This document shows, piece by piece, positions 16,677-25,110 of a stretch of DNA of 64,000 nt. Each line of letters opens with the position of its first letter. Position 1 is the first letter of the stretch. The DNA is from Flavobacterium sp. SLB02. Its GTDB lineage: Bacteria; Bacteroidota; Bacteroidia; Flavobacteriales; Flavobacteriaceae. The notes under the pieces are model-generated. The model was given only the letters and a program-made list of their open reading frames with translations. It was not told where the DNA came from and did no database searches. Location: the NCBI RefSeq assembly GCF_009664855.1, contig NZ_CP045928.1, positions 5,496,565 through 5,560,564 of the forward strand, given 5' to 3'. The translations under genes and the position numbers were made by a program.

Positions 16677-18725
16677 TTGAAAAAGAAATGTAAAATAATA
16701 TTAATTTTATTCTTCGTTTTACTGGCATGTACCAAGAAAACATCATTAGATAAAAATATAAATTCCTCCGCAGACAGTCTTCCTACCTATCTTTCGTTAG
16801 CAAACGAAAATAATTTGCCTTTACAAATCAAACAAAACTATTGTCAGAAAGCTTTAACTATCATCTTAAGCCAGAAAGATGATTCGATTAATAAAGCAAA
16901 TCTTTTTAAAGTTGCCAATCGTTACTACAACATGAGCGATTGGAAAGCGTACCTTAAAACAACTAAATTAATTCTCGAAAGGGCACAAAAATCTAACGAT
17001 TCAGTGCACATAGCCAAGGCTTATATGTATTTAGGGGATTATTATGAATCACAGTCAATTTCTGATAGTGCGTTTATGAATTATTTTAAGGCCGAAAAAC
17101 TTTATTTAAAAACAAATGATCAATACAATTTAGCAAAAACGTTTTTAAATAAAGCTAGCCTGCAATATAACGAAGGTGATTTTTTTGAAAGTGAAATAGG
17201 GGTTTTTAAGGCGTTACGGAGTTTAAAAAAACAGGAAAAAGTAAATGATCTTTATTACGAAAGTTATAACCTGTTAGGGATATTATATAATGAAAGAGAA
17301 GAATATACAAAGGCATTAGAATTTCAAAACAAGGCTTTAGCAATTTTACAGGATAAATCAATATTATCATTTTATCAGTATAAAGCAGCTTCACTCAATA
17401 ATATAGGCTTTATCTATATGAATATGGGTGATTATAAACAGGCAAAGTTTTTTTTCGAAAAAGGATTGGAACAAGAAAATCTTTTCGAAGACAGAGCCAG
17501 TTTGTATGCAATTCTTTTAGATAACCTGGCTTATTCGAAATTCAAATTAAAAGAAAAAGATCAATTACCTGATTTGTTTTACAGATCTTTAAGAATTAGA
17601 GATAGTCTTGATATTGCTTCGGGAGTAGTTTCCAGTAAAATTCACCTTTCAGAATATTTTGCTTTCCAAAAAGATACTTTCAAAGCATTTCAGTTTTCGA
17701 GACAGGCACTGACTTTGTCTCGTAAATCAAATAAATTCATCAATACACTAGAAGCGCTAAAGCAAATTGCTTTGGTTGATCCTACACATGCATCTGTATA
17801 TTCTGAAGAATATATTAAGTTAAATGATAAGATGGTAAAATCAGAACGAAAAATGGGAGAAAAGTTCTCTCGTATTGAGTATGAAACCAACGAAATAAAA
17901 GATCAAAATTCAAACCTGCAAGACAAAAATAAAACCTTAATTTACGTTTTTAGCATCTGTACCCTAATAGGTTTGTTTTTTTATGTTTATAAAACGCAAC
18001 AAGCCAAAAACAGAGAATTGCTCTTTAAGCAACAGCAGCAAGTAGCAAACGAAGATATTTATAATTTGATGATTTCGCAGCAAAACGATATCGAACTCAC
18101 CCGTATCAAAGAAAAGAAAAAAGTAGCCCAGGATTTGCATGATGGTGTTTTAGGTCGAATGTTTGGGGTCAGGATAAGTCTGGATAGTTTAGATAAAGTC
18201 GACGAAGCAGAGGCAGCTCCTAAAAGAAAAAAATATCTATCAGAACTTAAAAATATCGAACAAGATATTCGTGAAATTTCACACGATCTAAATAGAGAGA
18301 AATCCGATTTAATTAATAATTTTATCGCGATTTTAAACAAATTGTTCGAAGACCAACAAAACACTTATGAGGCAAAATTAATAGTATCTTTTGATTCTAA
18401 TATTAAATGGGAATTGGTTAGTAATGCCGTTAAAATTAATTTGTACAGAATTGTTCAGGAGGCACTTCAGAATTGTAATAAATATGCAAATGCAAACACG
18501 ATCAAAGTGGAGTTTAAAAGCGAAATAGATCATCTGGTTTTGTCTATTTCTGATGATGGAGTTGGTTTTAATGCCAAAAGATCAAAAGATGGTATAGGTT
18601 TGCATAATATTCAATACAGAGCCGCAGAATGTAAAGGCACAGTAACTTTAAAGTCTGCCAAAGGAGAAGGAACGCTTCTTTTAATTAAAATCCCTATCGA
18701 TCAGAAAATTAACCTACAAAAATAG
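16677..18725 (+). CDS. TPR-containing sensor histidine kinase (NarL/LiaS-type HisKA_3)
   Basis: The 682-residue kinase starts at TTG (MKKKCKIILIL), supported by a promoter box 20 bases upstream. The N-terminus is a signal peptide with a lipobox-like end (VLLAC, C18). A TPR array fills about residues 50-370 (for example NNIGFIYMNMGDYKQAKFFF). A membrane segment lies at about 420-442 (LIYVFSICTLIGLFFYVY), then a coiled coil. The HisKA_3 dimerisation domain has the phospho-acceptor H488 in DLHDGVLGRM. The HATPase domain carries IVQEALQN (N-box) and DDGVGF plus GIGLHNI (G-boxes). The TPR part is therefore predicted outside the cytoplasmic membrane and the kinase inside. The regulator gene starts on the base after the stop codon, so the two form a pair. 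The signal sensed is unknown. Confidence 0.92.
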   Translation: MKKKCKIILILFFVLLACTKKTSLDKNINSSADSLPTYLSLANENNLPLQIKQNYCQKALTIILSQKDDSINKANLFKVANRYYNMSDWKAYLKTTKLILERAQKSNDSVHIAKAYMYLGDYYESQSISDSAFMNYFKAEKLYLKTNDQYNLAKTFLNKASLQYNEGDFFESEIGVFKALRSLKKQEKVNDLYYESYNLLGILYNEREEYTKALEFQNKALAILQDKSILSFYQYKAASLNNIGFIYMNMGDYKQAKFFFEKGLEQENLFEDRASLYAILLDNLAYSKFKLKEKDQLPDLFYRSLRIRDSLDIASGVVSSKIHLSEYFAFQKDTFKAFQFSRQALTLSRKSNKFINTLEALKQIALVDPTHASVYSEEYIKLNDKMVKSERKMGEKFSRIEYETNEIKDQNSNLQDKNKTLIYVFSICTLIGLFFYVYKTQQAKNRELLFKQQQQVANEDIYNLMISQQNDIELTRIKEKKKVAQDLHDGVLGRMFGVRISLDSLDKVDEAEAAPKRKKYLSELKNIEQDIREISHDLNREKSDLINNFIAILNKLFEDQQNTYEAKLIVSFDSNIKWELVSNAVKINLYRIVQEALQNCNKYANANTIKVEFKSEIDHLVLSISDDGVGFNAKRSKDGIGLHNIQYRAAECKGTVTLKSAKGEGTLLLIKIPIDQKINLQK

Positions 18726-19424
18726 ATGACAATTGATTCAAACGCCCCAGATCCTCAATTAATTAAAAAGAACATATTAATTGTCGATGACCACCCTTTT
18801 ATTATCGAGGGGTATAAAAATGCGATAACACGTTACCATCCTCACCAATATGAATTTTTAATTTCGCAGGCCCATGACTGTAAATCAGGATATGATTTAA
18901 TCGAAGATGAAAAAACACCGCATTTTGATGTCGCTTTTTTAGATATTAGCATGCCGGCTTATGAGGAAAAAGATATTTTTTCCGGTGAAGATCTGGCAAA
19001 GCTAATCTTGAAGAAAATGCCAAATTGCAAGGTTATTTTATTAACGATGTATACGGAGCTGCTAAAAATAAAAACAATTATCAGGACCATTCAGCCCAAT
19101 GGTTTAGTTATTAAAAACGATCTCACTTTTGACGAATTGCTTTTTGCATTTGATAAAGTGATGAAAAATGATAAATATTACAGTCAGTCTGTTCAGAAAA
19201 TAATCAATCAGTCGCCTCATAATTTGATTGAAATAGATGAGTTCGACAAGCAAATTTTATTTCACTTATCAAAAGGAACTGATGTAGAAGATATGCCACA
19301 GTATATTCCGATTTCTATTAATGCAATCGAAAAGCGTAAAGTAAGCCTTAAAGAATTACTCAAAGTAAAATCAGGCTCTGATGAAGATTTATTGAAAGAA
19401 GCCAGAAGCAAAGGACTTTTGTAG
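18726..19424 (+). CDS. Response regulator, partner of the TPR sensor kinase
   Basis: The 232-residue protein has a receiver domain (about residues 15-145) with the acidic pair D21-D22, the phospho-acceptor D73 in FLDISMP, a conserved T in LLTMYTE and the lysine in VIKND. The C-terminal ~70 residues (DEFDKQILFHLSKGT to the end) resemble a NarL/FixJ-type helix-turn-helix, with IPISINAIEKRKVSLKELL as a likely recognition helix region. The ATG abuts the kinase stop codon (TAG-ATG), so translational coupling is probable. It presumably regulates transcription of unknown targets after phosphorylation by the kinase encoded before it. Confidence 0.9.
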   Translation: MTIDSNAPDPQLIKKNILIVDDHPFIIEGYKNAITRYHPHQYEFLISQAHDCKSGYDLIEDEKTPHFDVAFLDISMPAYEEKDIFSGEDLAKLILKKMPNCKVILLTMYTELLKIKTIIRTIQPNGLVIKNDLTFDELLFAFDKVMKNDKYYSQSVQKIINQSPHNLIEIDEFDKQILFHLSKGTDVEDMPQYIPISINAIEKRKVSLKELLKVKSGSDEDLLKEARSKGLL

Positions 19425-19470
19425 ATAAATTCCAAAATAGAAAATTCCACATTAAAGAAATTCCAATTAA

Positions 19471-19521
19471 AAAAATCCAAATTCCAATACTAATTATGTC
19501 ATTGGAATTTGGATTTTTTTT
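19471..19521. terminator. Bidirectional terminator between the response regulator and thiL
   Basis: An 18-bp stem (19471-19488 with 19501-19518) has a 12-base loop, with T runs on both strands. It lies between convergent genes and would serve both. Confidence 0.9.
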
Positions 19522-19539
19522 ATTTAAATTTTTAAAAAT

Positions 19540-20586
19540 TTATTCAGACAAAGCATCCCAGCCACGGGCTTTTAAAGGAATTTGAGTGTTGGCACGTGTT
19601 ACCAGATTAATTCCTTCGCTTTCGTCAGCCATATGACCAATAATAGAGAAATTTGGATTTCCTTTTATTTTATCAAAGTCATTAATGTCAATCGTAAACA
19701 ACAATTCATAATCTTCACCACCATTAATAGCAACCGTTGTACTATCAATATTAAACTCTTCGCAAGTCGAAATAAATTGAGGATCCAGTGGCAGTTTATC
19801 TTCGTACAAATTACAGCCCACTTTTGATTGTTTGCACAAATGAATAATCTCAGAAGATAATCCGTCTGAAATGTCAATCATCGATGTTGGTTTAATTTCA
19901 AGAGCGTGTAGTAAAGTACGAACATCTTTTCGTGCTTCAGGTTTTAACTGGCGCTCGATTAAATAACTGTACATATCAAGATCAGGCTGACTGTTTGGGT
20001 TTACCTGAAAAACCTGTTTTTCACGTTCTAAAACCTGTAATCCCATATAAGCAGCACCAACATCTCCTGTTACGACCAGTAAATCGGTTTTTTGAGCACC
20101 ATTTCTATATACAATTTCATCTTCGTTGGCTTCACCAATAGCAGTAATGCTTATGATTAATCCTTTTTGTGATGAGGTAGTGTCTCCGCCAATAACATCG
20201 ACTTTATATTCTTTTGCAGCATGTGTAATCCCTTCAAATAATTCTTCTAAGGCTTCTAGTGGGAAACGATTAGAAACGGCTACAGAAACCGTTATTTGCG
20301 TTGGTCTGGCATTCATGGCACAGATGTCAGATATGTTTACAACAACTGCCTTATATCCTAAATGTTTTAAAGGCATATAAGCCAAATCAAAATGCACACC
20401 TTCGATCAGTAAATCAGTAGAAACAACTACTTTTTTGTCTTTAAAATCAAGAACAGCGGCATCATCGCCTATACTTTTTAAGGTAGATTCCTGAGTAACA
20501 TCAAAATTTTTGGTTAAGTGTTCAATTAAGCCAAATTCGCCTAATTGCGCTATACTGGTACGTTGCGGATTTTTATCTTCGATCAT
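19540..20586 (-). CDS. thiL: Thiamine-monophosphate kinase
   Basis: It phosphorylates thiamine monophosphate to thiamine diphosphate, the final step of cofactor synthesis, in the cytoplasm. The 348-residue protein shows the family hallmarks: the N-terminal GEFGLIEHLT, the metal-binding IGDDAAVL, STDLLIEGVHFDL, the glycine-rich DVIGGDTTSS and a late GGEDYELLFT. Length is normal. No other thiamine gene is nearby. A TACCTTTG promoter box lies 31 bases upstream of the ATG. The gene converges with the response regulator across a shared terminator. Confidence 0.96.
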   Translation of the reverse strand: MIEDKNPQRTSIAQLGEFGLIEHLTKNFDVTQESTLKSIGDDAAVLDFKDKKVVVSTDLLIEGVHFDLAYMPLKHLGYKAVVVNISDICAMNARPTQITVSVAVSNRFPLEALEELFEGITHAAKEYKVDVIGGDTTSSQKGLIISITAIGEANEDEIVYRNGAQKTDLLVVTGDVGAAYMGLQVLEREKQVFQVNPNSQPDLDMYSYLIERQLKPEARKDVRTLLHALEIKPTSMIDISDGLSSEIIHLCKQSKVGCNLYEDKLPLDPQFISTCEEFNIDSTTVAINGGEDYELLFTIDINDFDKIKGNPNFSIIGHMADESEGINLVTRANTQIPLKARGWDALSE

Positions 20587-20616
20587 TTCTTTTTAAGTTC
20601 CAAAGTTTCTAAGCGG

Positions 20617-20624
20617 CAAAGGTA
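20617..20624 (-). promoter_or_regulatory. -7 box of thiL
   Basis: TACCTTTG on the minus strand matches TAnnTTTG, 31 bases upstream of the ATG. Confidence 0.6.
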
Positions 20625-20681
20625 CAAATTTTAATTCCGTAATATGGTAGAGACGAAAATGTAGATATGATATGAATGGTA

Positions 20682-20702
20682 GAGACGCAACCGGTGCGTC
20701 TC
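20682..20702. repeat. Short palindromic repeat GAGACGCA...TGCGTCTC
   Basis: The 8-bp arms gagacgca / tgcgtctc surround a 5-base loop and are preceded by ggta. A related but longer copy lies at 21757-21786, and a degenerate half (ggtagagacg) at 20646-20655. This looks like a dispersed palindromic element. Confidence 0.7.
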
Positions 20703-20774
20703 AATCTTTTATGAATTTCCTTCTTTTAGAAATGATATTTTCGGATCTTTAAAAGATCTAAAGAAAACACAAAA

Positions 20775-21707
20775 ATGAAAACATTCGATATAGTTACCTT
20801 AACCGTAAACCCTTCGGTAGATAAAAGCACCCATTTTTCAGGCCTGATTGCCGAGCAGAAAATAAGATGTGGAACACCACAATTCGATGCAGGCGGAGGC
20901 GGAATAAATGTTTCTAAAGCTATTGCCCGCTTACGCGGAAGTTCCTTAGCCATTTTTACTTCAGGCGGACCCGTTGGCGAAATGCTGAAAGATTTAGTAC
21001 AACAGGAAAAGGTAGATTTTGAAACTATTGAAACTAAAACAGCAACCAGAGAAAATTTTATTGCTGTCGATGATAACACCAATTCGCAATATCGTTTTGG
21101 GTTTACTGGAGATGTTTTATCTGATTCAGAAGTTCAGAAAGTTTTAAAAACAATTTCGAATTTAAAAATAAAGTTTCTCGTAGCAAGCGGAAGTTTAAAC
21201 GAAGGTTTATCTACTGATTTTTATCAAAAAGTAGCTGAAATTGCCAAAGCATCAAATTCAAAATTAATCATAGATACTTCAGGAGAAGCCTTAAAGAAAG
21301 TTTTGGAAACCGGAGCATACCTTATAAAACCAAATGTTGGTGAACTCGCAAAGTTAGTTGGAGTAGAGCGTCTGGAAATGGAAGAAGTAAATGAAGCCGC
21401 CAAAAAAATCATTGCAAAAGGCGGAGCCGAAATTGTCGTAGTTTCTTTAGGACCACAAGGAGCTGTTTTGGTTACTAAAGATGAATACGAATATGTTCCT
21501 GCGCCTAATGTCGCCAAAAAAAGTACTGTTGGCGCCGGAGATAGTATGGTAGGCGGAATGGTTTGGGCACTGTCTCAAAATAAAAGCCTGAAAGAAGTAA
21601 TTCGCTGGGGAGTTGCCTGCGGATCTGCTGCAACAATGAACGAAGGAACGCAATTGTTTAAGTATGAAGATGCACATCGTTTGTTTGAATGGCTAAGAAA
21701 TAAATAA
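20775..21707 (+). CDS. pfkB: PfkB-type 6-phosphofructokinase (phosphofructokinase II / 1-PFK family)
   Basis: It is a ribokinase-fold sugar-phosphate kinase, most simply read as ATP-dependent phosphorylation of fructose 6-phosphate. Residue by residue it resembles E. coli PfkB: NPSVDKS, RCGTPQFDAGGGGINVSKAIA, VVVSLGPQGA and the catalytic signature GAGDSMVGG with D256. The 310-residue length is normal. Tagatose-6-phosphate or 1-phosphofructokinase activity cannot be excluded from sequence. A 15-base palindrome (gatctttaaaagatc, 20744-20758) lies just upstream of the ATG and may be an operator. It is followed by two palindromic elements and the DinB genes. Confidence 0.88.
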   Translation: MKTFDIVTLTVNPSVDKSTHFSGLIAEQKIRCGTPQFDAGGGGINVSKAIARLRGSSLAIFTSGGPVGEMLKDLVQQEKVDFETIETKTATRENFIAVDDNTNSQYRFGFTGDVLSDSEVQKVLKTISNLKIKFLVASGSLNEGLSTDFYQKVAEIAKASNSKLIIDTSGEALKKVLETGAYLIKPNVGELAKLVGVERLEMEEVNEAAKKIIAKGGAEIVVVSLGPQGAVLVTKDEYEYVPAPNVAKKSTVGAGDSMVGGMVWALSQNKSLKEVIRWGVACGSAATMNEGTQLFKYEDAHRLFEWLRNK

Positions 21708-21756
21708 AGATTCAATCGAAGATTTAAGAAAAACGAAATGTAACCACAATCTATAT

Positions 21757-21786
21757 CGTAGAGACACACTGCTGTGCGTCTCTACG
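21757..21786. repeat. Palindromic repeat CGTAGAGACRCAC...GTGCGTCTCTACG
   Basis: The 13-bp arms (one mismatch) have a 4-base loop. This is the same family as the element at 20682-20702, so the two copies flank pfkB. Confidence 0.75.
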
Positions 21787-21832
21787 TTTGTCAGCAGGAA
21801 AAAAAATCAATCTTTTTTTTCCTGCTGACAAA
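21787..21832. repeat. Perfect 20-bp inverted repeat between pfkB and the first DinB gene
   Basis: Arms 21787-21806 (tttgtcagcaggaaaaaaaa) and 21813-21832 are perfectly complementary around a 6-base loop. It directly abuts the preceding palindrome. No T run follows on either strand, although T/A runs lie within the arms. It may terminate pfkB transcription or be part of a mobile palindromic element. Confidence 0.75.
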
Positions 21833-21852
21833 CTGTTGTCACCGGCCCTCAA

Positions 21853-21860
21853 TAATTTTG
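21853..21860 (+). promoter_or_regulatory. -7 box of the DinB genes
   Basis: TAATTTTG matches TAnnTTTG, 31 bases before the ATG at 21892. Confidence 0.55.
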
Positions 21861-21891
21861 GAGTATTAAAAATAATTAAAACTTTAAAACT

Positions 21892-22374
21892 ATGAAAACA
21901 TTAGCTGCCCAAGTAATTACTCCTGAAGATTTGTTGAAACACTGGCAAGGTCACCGCGCCCTTACACGTCGCGTAATTGAATTGTTTCCTGAAAAAGATT
22001 TCTTTGAATTTTCGATAGGAGGAATGAGAACTTTTTCTAAACTGGCTGATGAACTTTTGGCCATTGCAGTTCCGGGACTTAAAGGAATTGTAAATAAAGA
22101 AGTGAAACCATTTAGCGAAGAAGGATCAGAAAAATTGATTTTTAAAGCGCAATATCTTGAAAAATGGGACGAAGCAACTGCAGAAATTAATCAGTATTGG
22201 GAAAAATTATCAATTGAAGATTTTAATGAAAACTTTAATCTTTTTGGTCAATACGAATTTCCGGTAATCCAGAATATTCTTTATTTTATTGATAATGAAG
22301 TACACCACCGCGGACAAGGCTATGTGTATCTAAGAGCTTTAAATATTGAACCTCCTTTTTTCTGGGAAAGATAG
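21892..22374 (+). CDS. DinB-fold protein, metal site probably incomplete
   Basis: The 160-residue protein resembles DinB-family (four-helix bundle) putative hydrolases, with the C-terminal signature EVHHRGQGYVYLRAL. In metal-binding members a third histidine lies four residues before the last (H-x3-H) and a first near residue 50. Here the H-x3-H pair reads N135-x3-H139, and no histidine is visible in the early helix (RTFSKLADELLAI). The nickel/zinc site may therefore be altered or absent. The substrate is unknown; related enzymes handle thiol adducts or stress compounds. It is the first of two DinB-like genes, facing the WYL regulator across a terminator. Confidence 0.75.
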   Translation: MKTLAAQVITPEDLLKHWQGHRALTRRVIELFPEKDFFEFSIGGMRTFSKLADELLAIAVPGLKGIVNKEVKPFSEEGSEKLIFKAQYLEKWDEATAEINQYWEKLSIEDFNENFNLFGQYEFPVIQNILYFIDNEVHHRGQGYVYLRALNIEPPFFWER

Positions 22375-22440
22375 CATTATAATCAAGACGTTTTTGATGA
22401 ACCAAATCATCTGTTCAAGGTATAATATAAATCAAGCATC

Positions 22441-22941
22441 ATGAGTTTAAAAAGAATAATGGCAAATTATGCTGCCTACAATTTATGGGTAAATCAACAG
22501 TTTGTGAATTGGCTAACAACAAAATCTGATGAGTTGTTATGCAAAGATGTTCCTTCGAGCTATACGAGCATTATTAAAACACTTAACCATATTTGGGAAA
22601 CAGAGCAATATTGGTTTTCTATAATAGCCGAAACTGCTTTGCCGGAAAGGAATGAAAACGCTGATTTAGGTAAAAATGAGATACTTGAAGGTTTATTAAA
22701 TACGTCTGCAAAATTATCGGAGTTTATTTCATCATTATCAGACGAACAATTGTATAAAACGATTAAAATTGAGAATCCCTGGTTTCATTGCGAGTTGCCA
22801 ATTTCTGATTATTTATTGCAAGTAGTAAATCATGGCACTTATCATAGAGGTCAAATTGTAACCATCGGAAGAAGTATTGGTATAACCGACGCTTCAAATA
22901 CGGACTATAATTTTTATAATGTCGTAAAAAATCAACAATAA
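22441..22941 (+). CDS. DinB-fold protein with complete His3 metal site
   Basis: The 166-residue DinB-family protein has a full histidine triad: H50 in IIKTLNHIWE, and H131 and H135 in VVNHGTYHRGQIV. By family it is a metal-dependent hydrolase or transferase of unknown substrate. It starts 66 bases after the previous DinB gene, with no promoter box visible between them, and ends at a bidirectional terminator shared with the convergent WYL regulator. Proximity to a WYL regulator is a frequent arrangement for such genes and hints at shared regulation. Confidence 0.8.
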   Translation: MSLKRIMANYAAYNLWVNQQFVNWLTTKSDELLCKDVPSSYTSIIKTLNHIWETEQYWFSIIAETALPERNENADLGKNEILEGLLNTSAKLSEFISSLSDEQLYKTIKIENPWFHCELPISDYLLQVVNHGTYHRGQIVTIGRSIGITDASNTDYNFYNVVKNQQ

Positions 22942-22945
22942 AATA

Positions 22946-22991
22946 AAAACTCCCACTGACTAACTTATCATTTGTCTTTGGGAGTTTTTTT
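22946..22991. terminator. Bidirectional terminator between the DinB gene and the WYL regulator
   Basis: A 10-bp stem (aaaactccca / tgggagtttt) is followed by a T run on the plus strand, with an A/T-rich tail on the other. It lies between convergent stop codons. Confidence 0.8.
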
Positions 22992-23946
22992 ATAAAAGTC
23001 TTTTTCTATTAATGTCAAGTAAGTCCAGAACCCGGGTTTTAAGGCTTTCTGGTTCCAGAATTGTGGCATAATCGCCAAACATCAAAAACCAACGCGGAAA
23101 ACCGCTTTCTATATCGCGACACATAAAAGTCATTTCTATTTGCCCGTCTGTTTCTTTTTCTGAAATATAACCGTGGTATTTTCTTTCGAACTCTAAATAC
23201 CGGGCAATTTTTTTATCAATCAAAATTCTGACTTTAGTTGTCGGGATTGTTTCGTTTTTATTCAGGTAAGTTTCTAAGGAATCATGTTCTATTGTAAAAC
23301 AACAGTCAGTTTTTTTAATACCCTGAATTCTGTCTGTTCTAAATTGTCTGTAATCTTTTCGTAAATGGCAATAACCCAAAAAATACCAATTGTTGTGATC
23401 GTGAAAAACACCAACCGGTTCGATGTTTCTTGTGGTAGGTTCTTCGGCTTCAAGGGTTTTGTATGATAATAGAATTTGTTTTTTCTCAGAGATGCTTTCG
23501 AACAAAACAGGCAAAGTATTAGGTGAACTAGTATGAAATAGTGGCTCCTTATTTTGCATTAAAATGCTTGATTCAATGTTCGAAAGCCAGTCTTTATCAG
23601 TACTTCTTAAAACCGATTTCAGTTTATACATCGCTGATGCGTAATGAGACCCCATAGAAGGATCTGTAAATTTCTGCATTAATTTTTCGGCAGCGATAAA
23701 ACTACCTACTTCCTCACGGGTAAACATAACCGGCGGTAATCTATAGCCTTCCATTAAAGCATAACCTACTCCGGCCTCGCTATAAATAGGAACTCCCGAT
23801 GCTTCGAGAGTACGTATATCACGATATATCGTTCTTAAACTCACTTCAAAACGATCTGCTAATTCCTGAGCCCTTACAATTTTTTTAGATTGTAACTGAA
23901 TAAGAATAGCAATGATGCGGTCAAATCGTTTTGGGGCTTCGTCCAT
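22990..23946 (-). CDS. WYL-domain transcriptional regulator (YafY/DeoR-like)
   Basis: The 318-residue protein has an N-terminal winged helix-turn-helix (about residues 7-62; RAQELADRFEVSLRTIYRDI) and a WYL ligand-binding domain at about 135-215 (NIEPVGVFHDHNNWYFLGYC). A C-terminal WCX-type extension follows (ISEKETDGQIEMTFMC). WYL proteins are typically cytoplasmic regulators responding to small molecules or nucleic acids. The nearest candidate targets are the two convergent DinB genes. A TATCTTTG promoter box lies about 26 bases upstream of the ATG. Confidence 0.88.
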   Translation of the reverse strand: MDEAPKRFDRIIAILIQLQSKKIVRAQELADRFEVSLRTIYRDIRTLEASGVPIYSEAGVGYALMEGYRLPPVMFTREEVGSFIAAEKLMQKFTDPSMGSHYASAMYKLKSVLRSTDKDWLSNIESSILMQNKEPLFHTSSPNTLPVLFESISEKKQILLSYKTLEAEEPTTRNIEPVGVFHDHNNWYFLGYCHLRKDYRQFRTDRIQGIKKTDCCFTIEHDSLETYLNKNETIPTTKVRILIDKKIARYLEFERKYHGYISEKETDGQIEMTFMCRDIESGFPRWFLMFGDYATILEPESLKTRVLDLLDINRKRLL

Positions 23947-23971
23947 TTTTTTCTTTTATAGATGCAAGGTT

Positions 23972-23979
23972 CAAAGATA
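23972..23979 (-). promoter_or_regulatory. -7 box of the WYL regulator
   Basis: TATCTTTG on the minus strand matches TAnnTTTG, about 26 bases before the ATG. It is embedded in an AAGGTTCAAAG-type repeat that recurs near 59822. Confidence 0.5.
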
Positions 23980-24003
23980 CAAAGGTTCAAAGTTTAGAGA
24001 AAC

Positions 24004-24036
24004 AAAAAAGCTGTCCCAAATTGGGACAGCTTTTTT
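24004..24036. terminator. Strong palindromic terminator downstream of the outer-membrane barrel gene
   Basis: A 16-bp palindrome (aaaaaagctgtcccaa / ttgggacagctttttt) has A and T runs at its ends. It lies 23 bases beyond the stop codon of the minus-strand barrel gene. Confidence 0.85.
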
Positions 24037-24058
24037 AAAGATTGAGATTTGTACAAAT

Positions 24059-24679
24059 CTAGAATCTATACAAAAGACCAAATTGTGGTTGATCGAAAAT
24101 GTTTTCAAATAAATTAATATTTAAATTAAAAGTATCTGATGATGCACCATTTTCAGGAGAAACACTATTATACGCTAATACATTAGCCAATGTAAAAGTT
24201 ACCGCAATGTTTTTGGTCACAAAATAGTTTAAACCAACAGTAATATCTGCTGTAATGCTGTTATCAGTGTCGTCTTCGAATCCTTGAATTTTAGTCTTAT
24301 TTTGACCAAACCCTAAACCAGCCTCAGCAAAAGCTTTAAAACGTTTTTTGTCTAATTCTAAAAAGTAGTATCTGGCAAAAGCACCAACCCCGAATACGTT
24401 GGTTTTTGTTTCTGGAACAGTCTCTTCTTTTTCACTTGAATAATTTAGTTTTGCTCCAACGGCAAATTTGTCATTTAGTAAATACCCGAATTTTGGACTA
24501 AATCCATAATAGTCGCTTTCTCCACCTGTGCTAATTTTGATAGAACCCTCAAGGAACATATCGCCTTTTTCAAAAGTTATTCCTTTTGCAGAGTTCATTT
24601 CAGCATCAACCTCTTGTTGTTGCGCGTTCGCAAATGAGAAAGTTAACATTGATAAAATAACAAAAAATCTAGTTTTCAT
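24059..24679 (-). CDS. Outer-membrane beta-barrel protein
   Basis: The 206-residue protein begins at the ATG at 24679 with a signal peptide (MKTRFFVILSMLTFSFANAQ). The frame extends 15 codons further upstream, but the signal peptide favours the internal start. The mature protein alternates short beta-strand-like segments with turns (GGESDYYGFSPKFGYLL, FAVGAKLNYSS, FAEAGLGFGQNKTK) and ends in an aromatic residue (FGLLYRF), as outer-membrane barrels do. It resembles small OmpW/OmpA-like porin-type proteins of Bacteroidota; the ligand is unknown. It stands alone, with a strong terminator. Confidence 0.8.
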   Translation of the reverse strand: MKTRFFVILSMLTFSFANAQQQEVDAEMNSAKGITFEKGDMFLEGSIKISTGGESDYYGFSPKFGYLLNDKFAVGAKLNYSSEKEETVPETKTNVFGVGAFARYYFLELDKKRFKAFAEAGLGFGQNKTKIQGFEDDTDNSITADITVGLNYFVTKNIAVTFTLANVLAYNSVSPENGASSDTFNLNINLFENIFDQPQFGLLYRF

Positions 24680-24902
24680 AATAATTGCTTTTAAAAGTTG
24701 TAAGATTAAAATTATGTTTTTCATTTTAAAACTTTTAGAATTGCAATCAATAGCATTAAAAATGCAGTTATTGAGTTAATAATCCTACTTTTTTATAAGT
24801 ATTTACGTGTTTAATTTTGAGGTTTTATTATGATTTATTTTTGTTAATGAGGCATAAATCCTGAAGTGAGCAGGATATTTATCGTAACAAATTATAAAAA
24901 GC

Positions 24903-25019
24903 AAACACGGATTTCACTAATTTTCACAAATCATATTTGGCTTTTTTTGTTATAAATTATTGCACAAATGAATTAATAGCAGCTCATAAAATTGGTGTAA
25001 ATTCGTGGAATTCGTGTTT
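24903..25019. repeat. Imperfect inverted repeat AAACACGgATTtCAC...GTGgAATTCGTGTTT
   Basis: The ends aaacacggatttcactaatt and aattcgtggaattcgtgttt are imperfectly complementary over about 25 bases and bracket about 70 AT-rich bases. Wording of this kind (atccgtg, aattcgtg) recurs at 43564-43643 and near 59987-60025. I read it as a dispersed palindromic repeat in the gap between lepA and the barrel gene. Confidence 0.55.
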
Positions 25020-25040
25020 AAATTATTTTTTAAAACAAAA

Positions 25041-25066
25041 AACCCGACAACTTTCGTCATCGGGTT
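25041..25066 (-). terminator. Terminator after lepA
   Basis: A 7-bp GC-containing stem (aacccga / tcgggtt), on the minus strand followed by six T, lies 45 bases beyond the lepA stop codon. Confidence 0.75.
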
Positions 25067-25110
25067 CAATCTGTATTCTATTCTCTATATTCTTTCTTCT
25101 AAAAAAAAAA

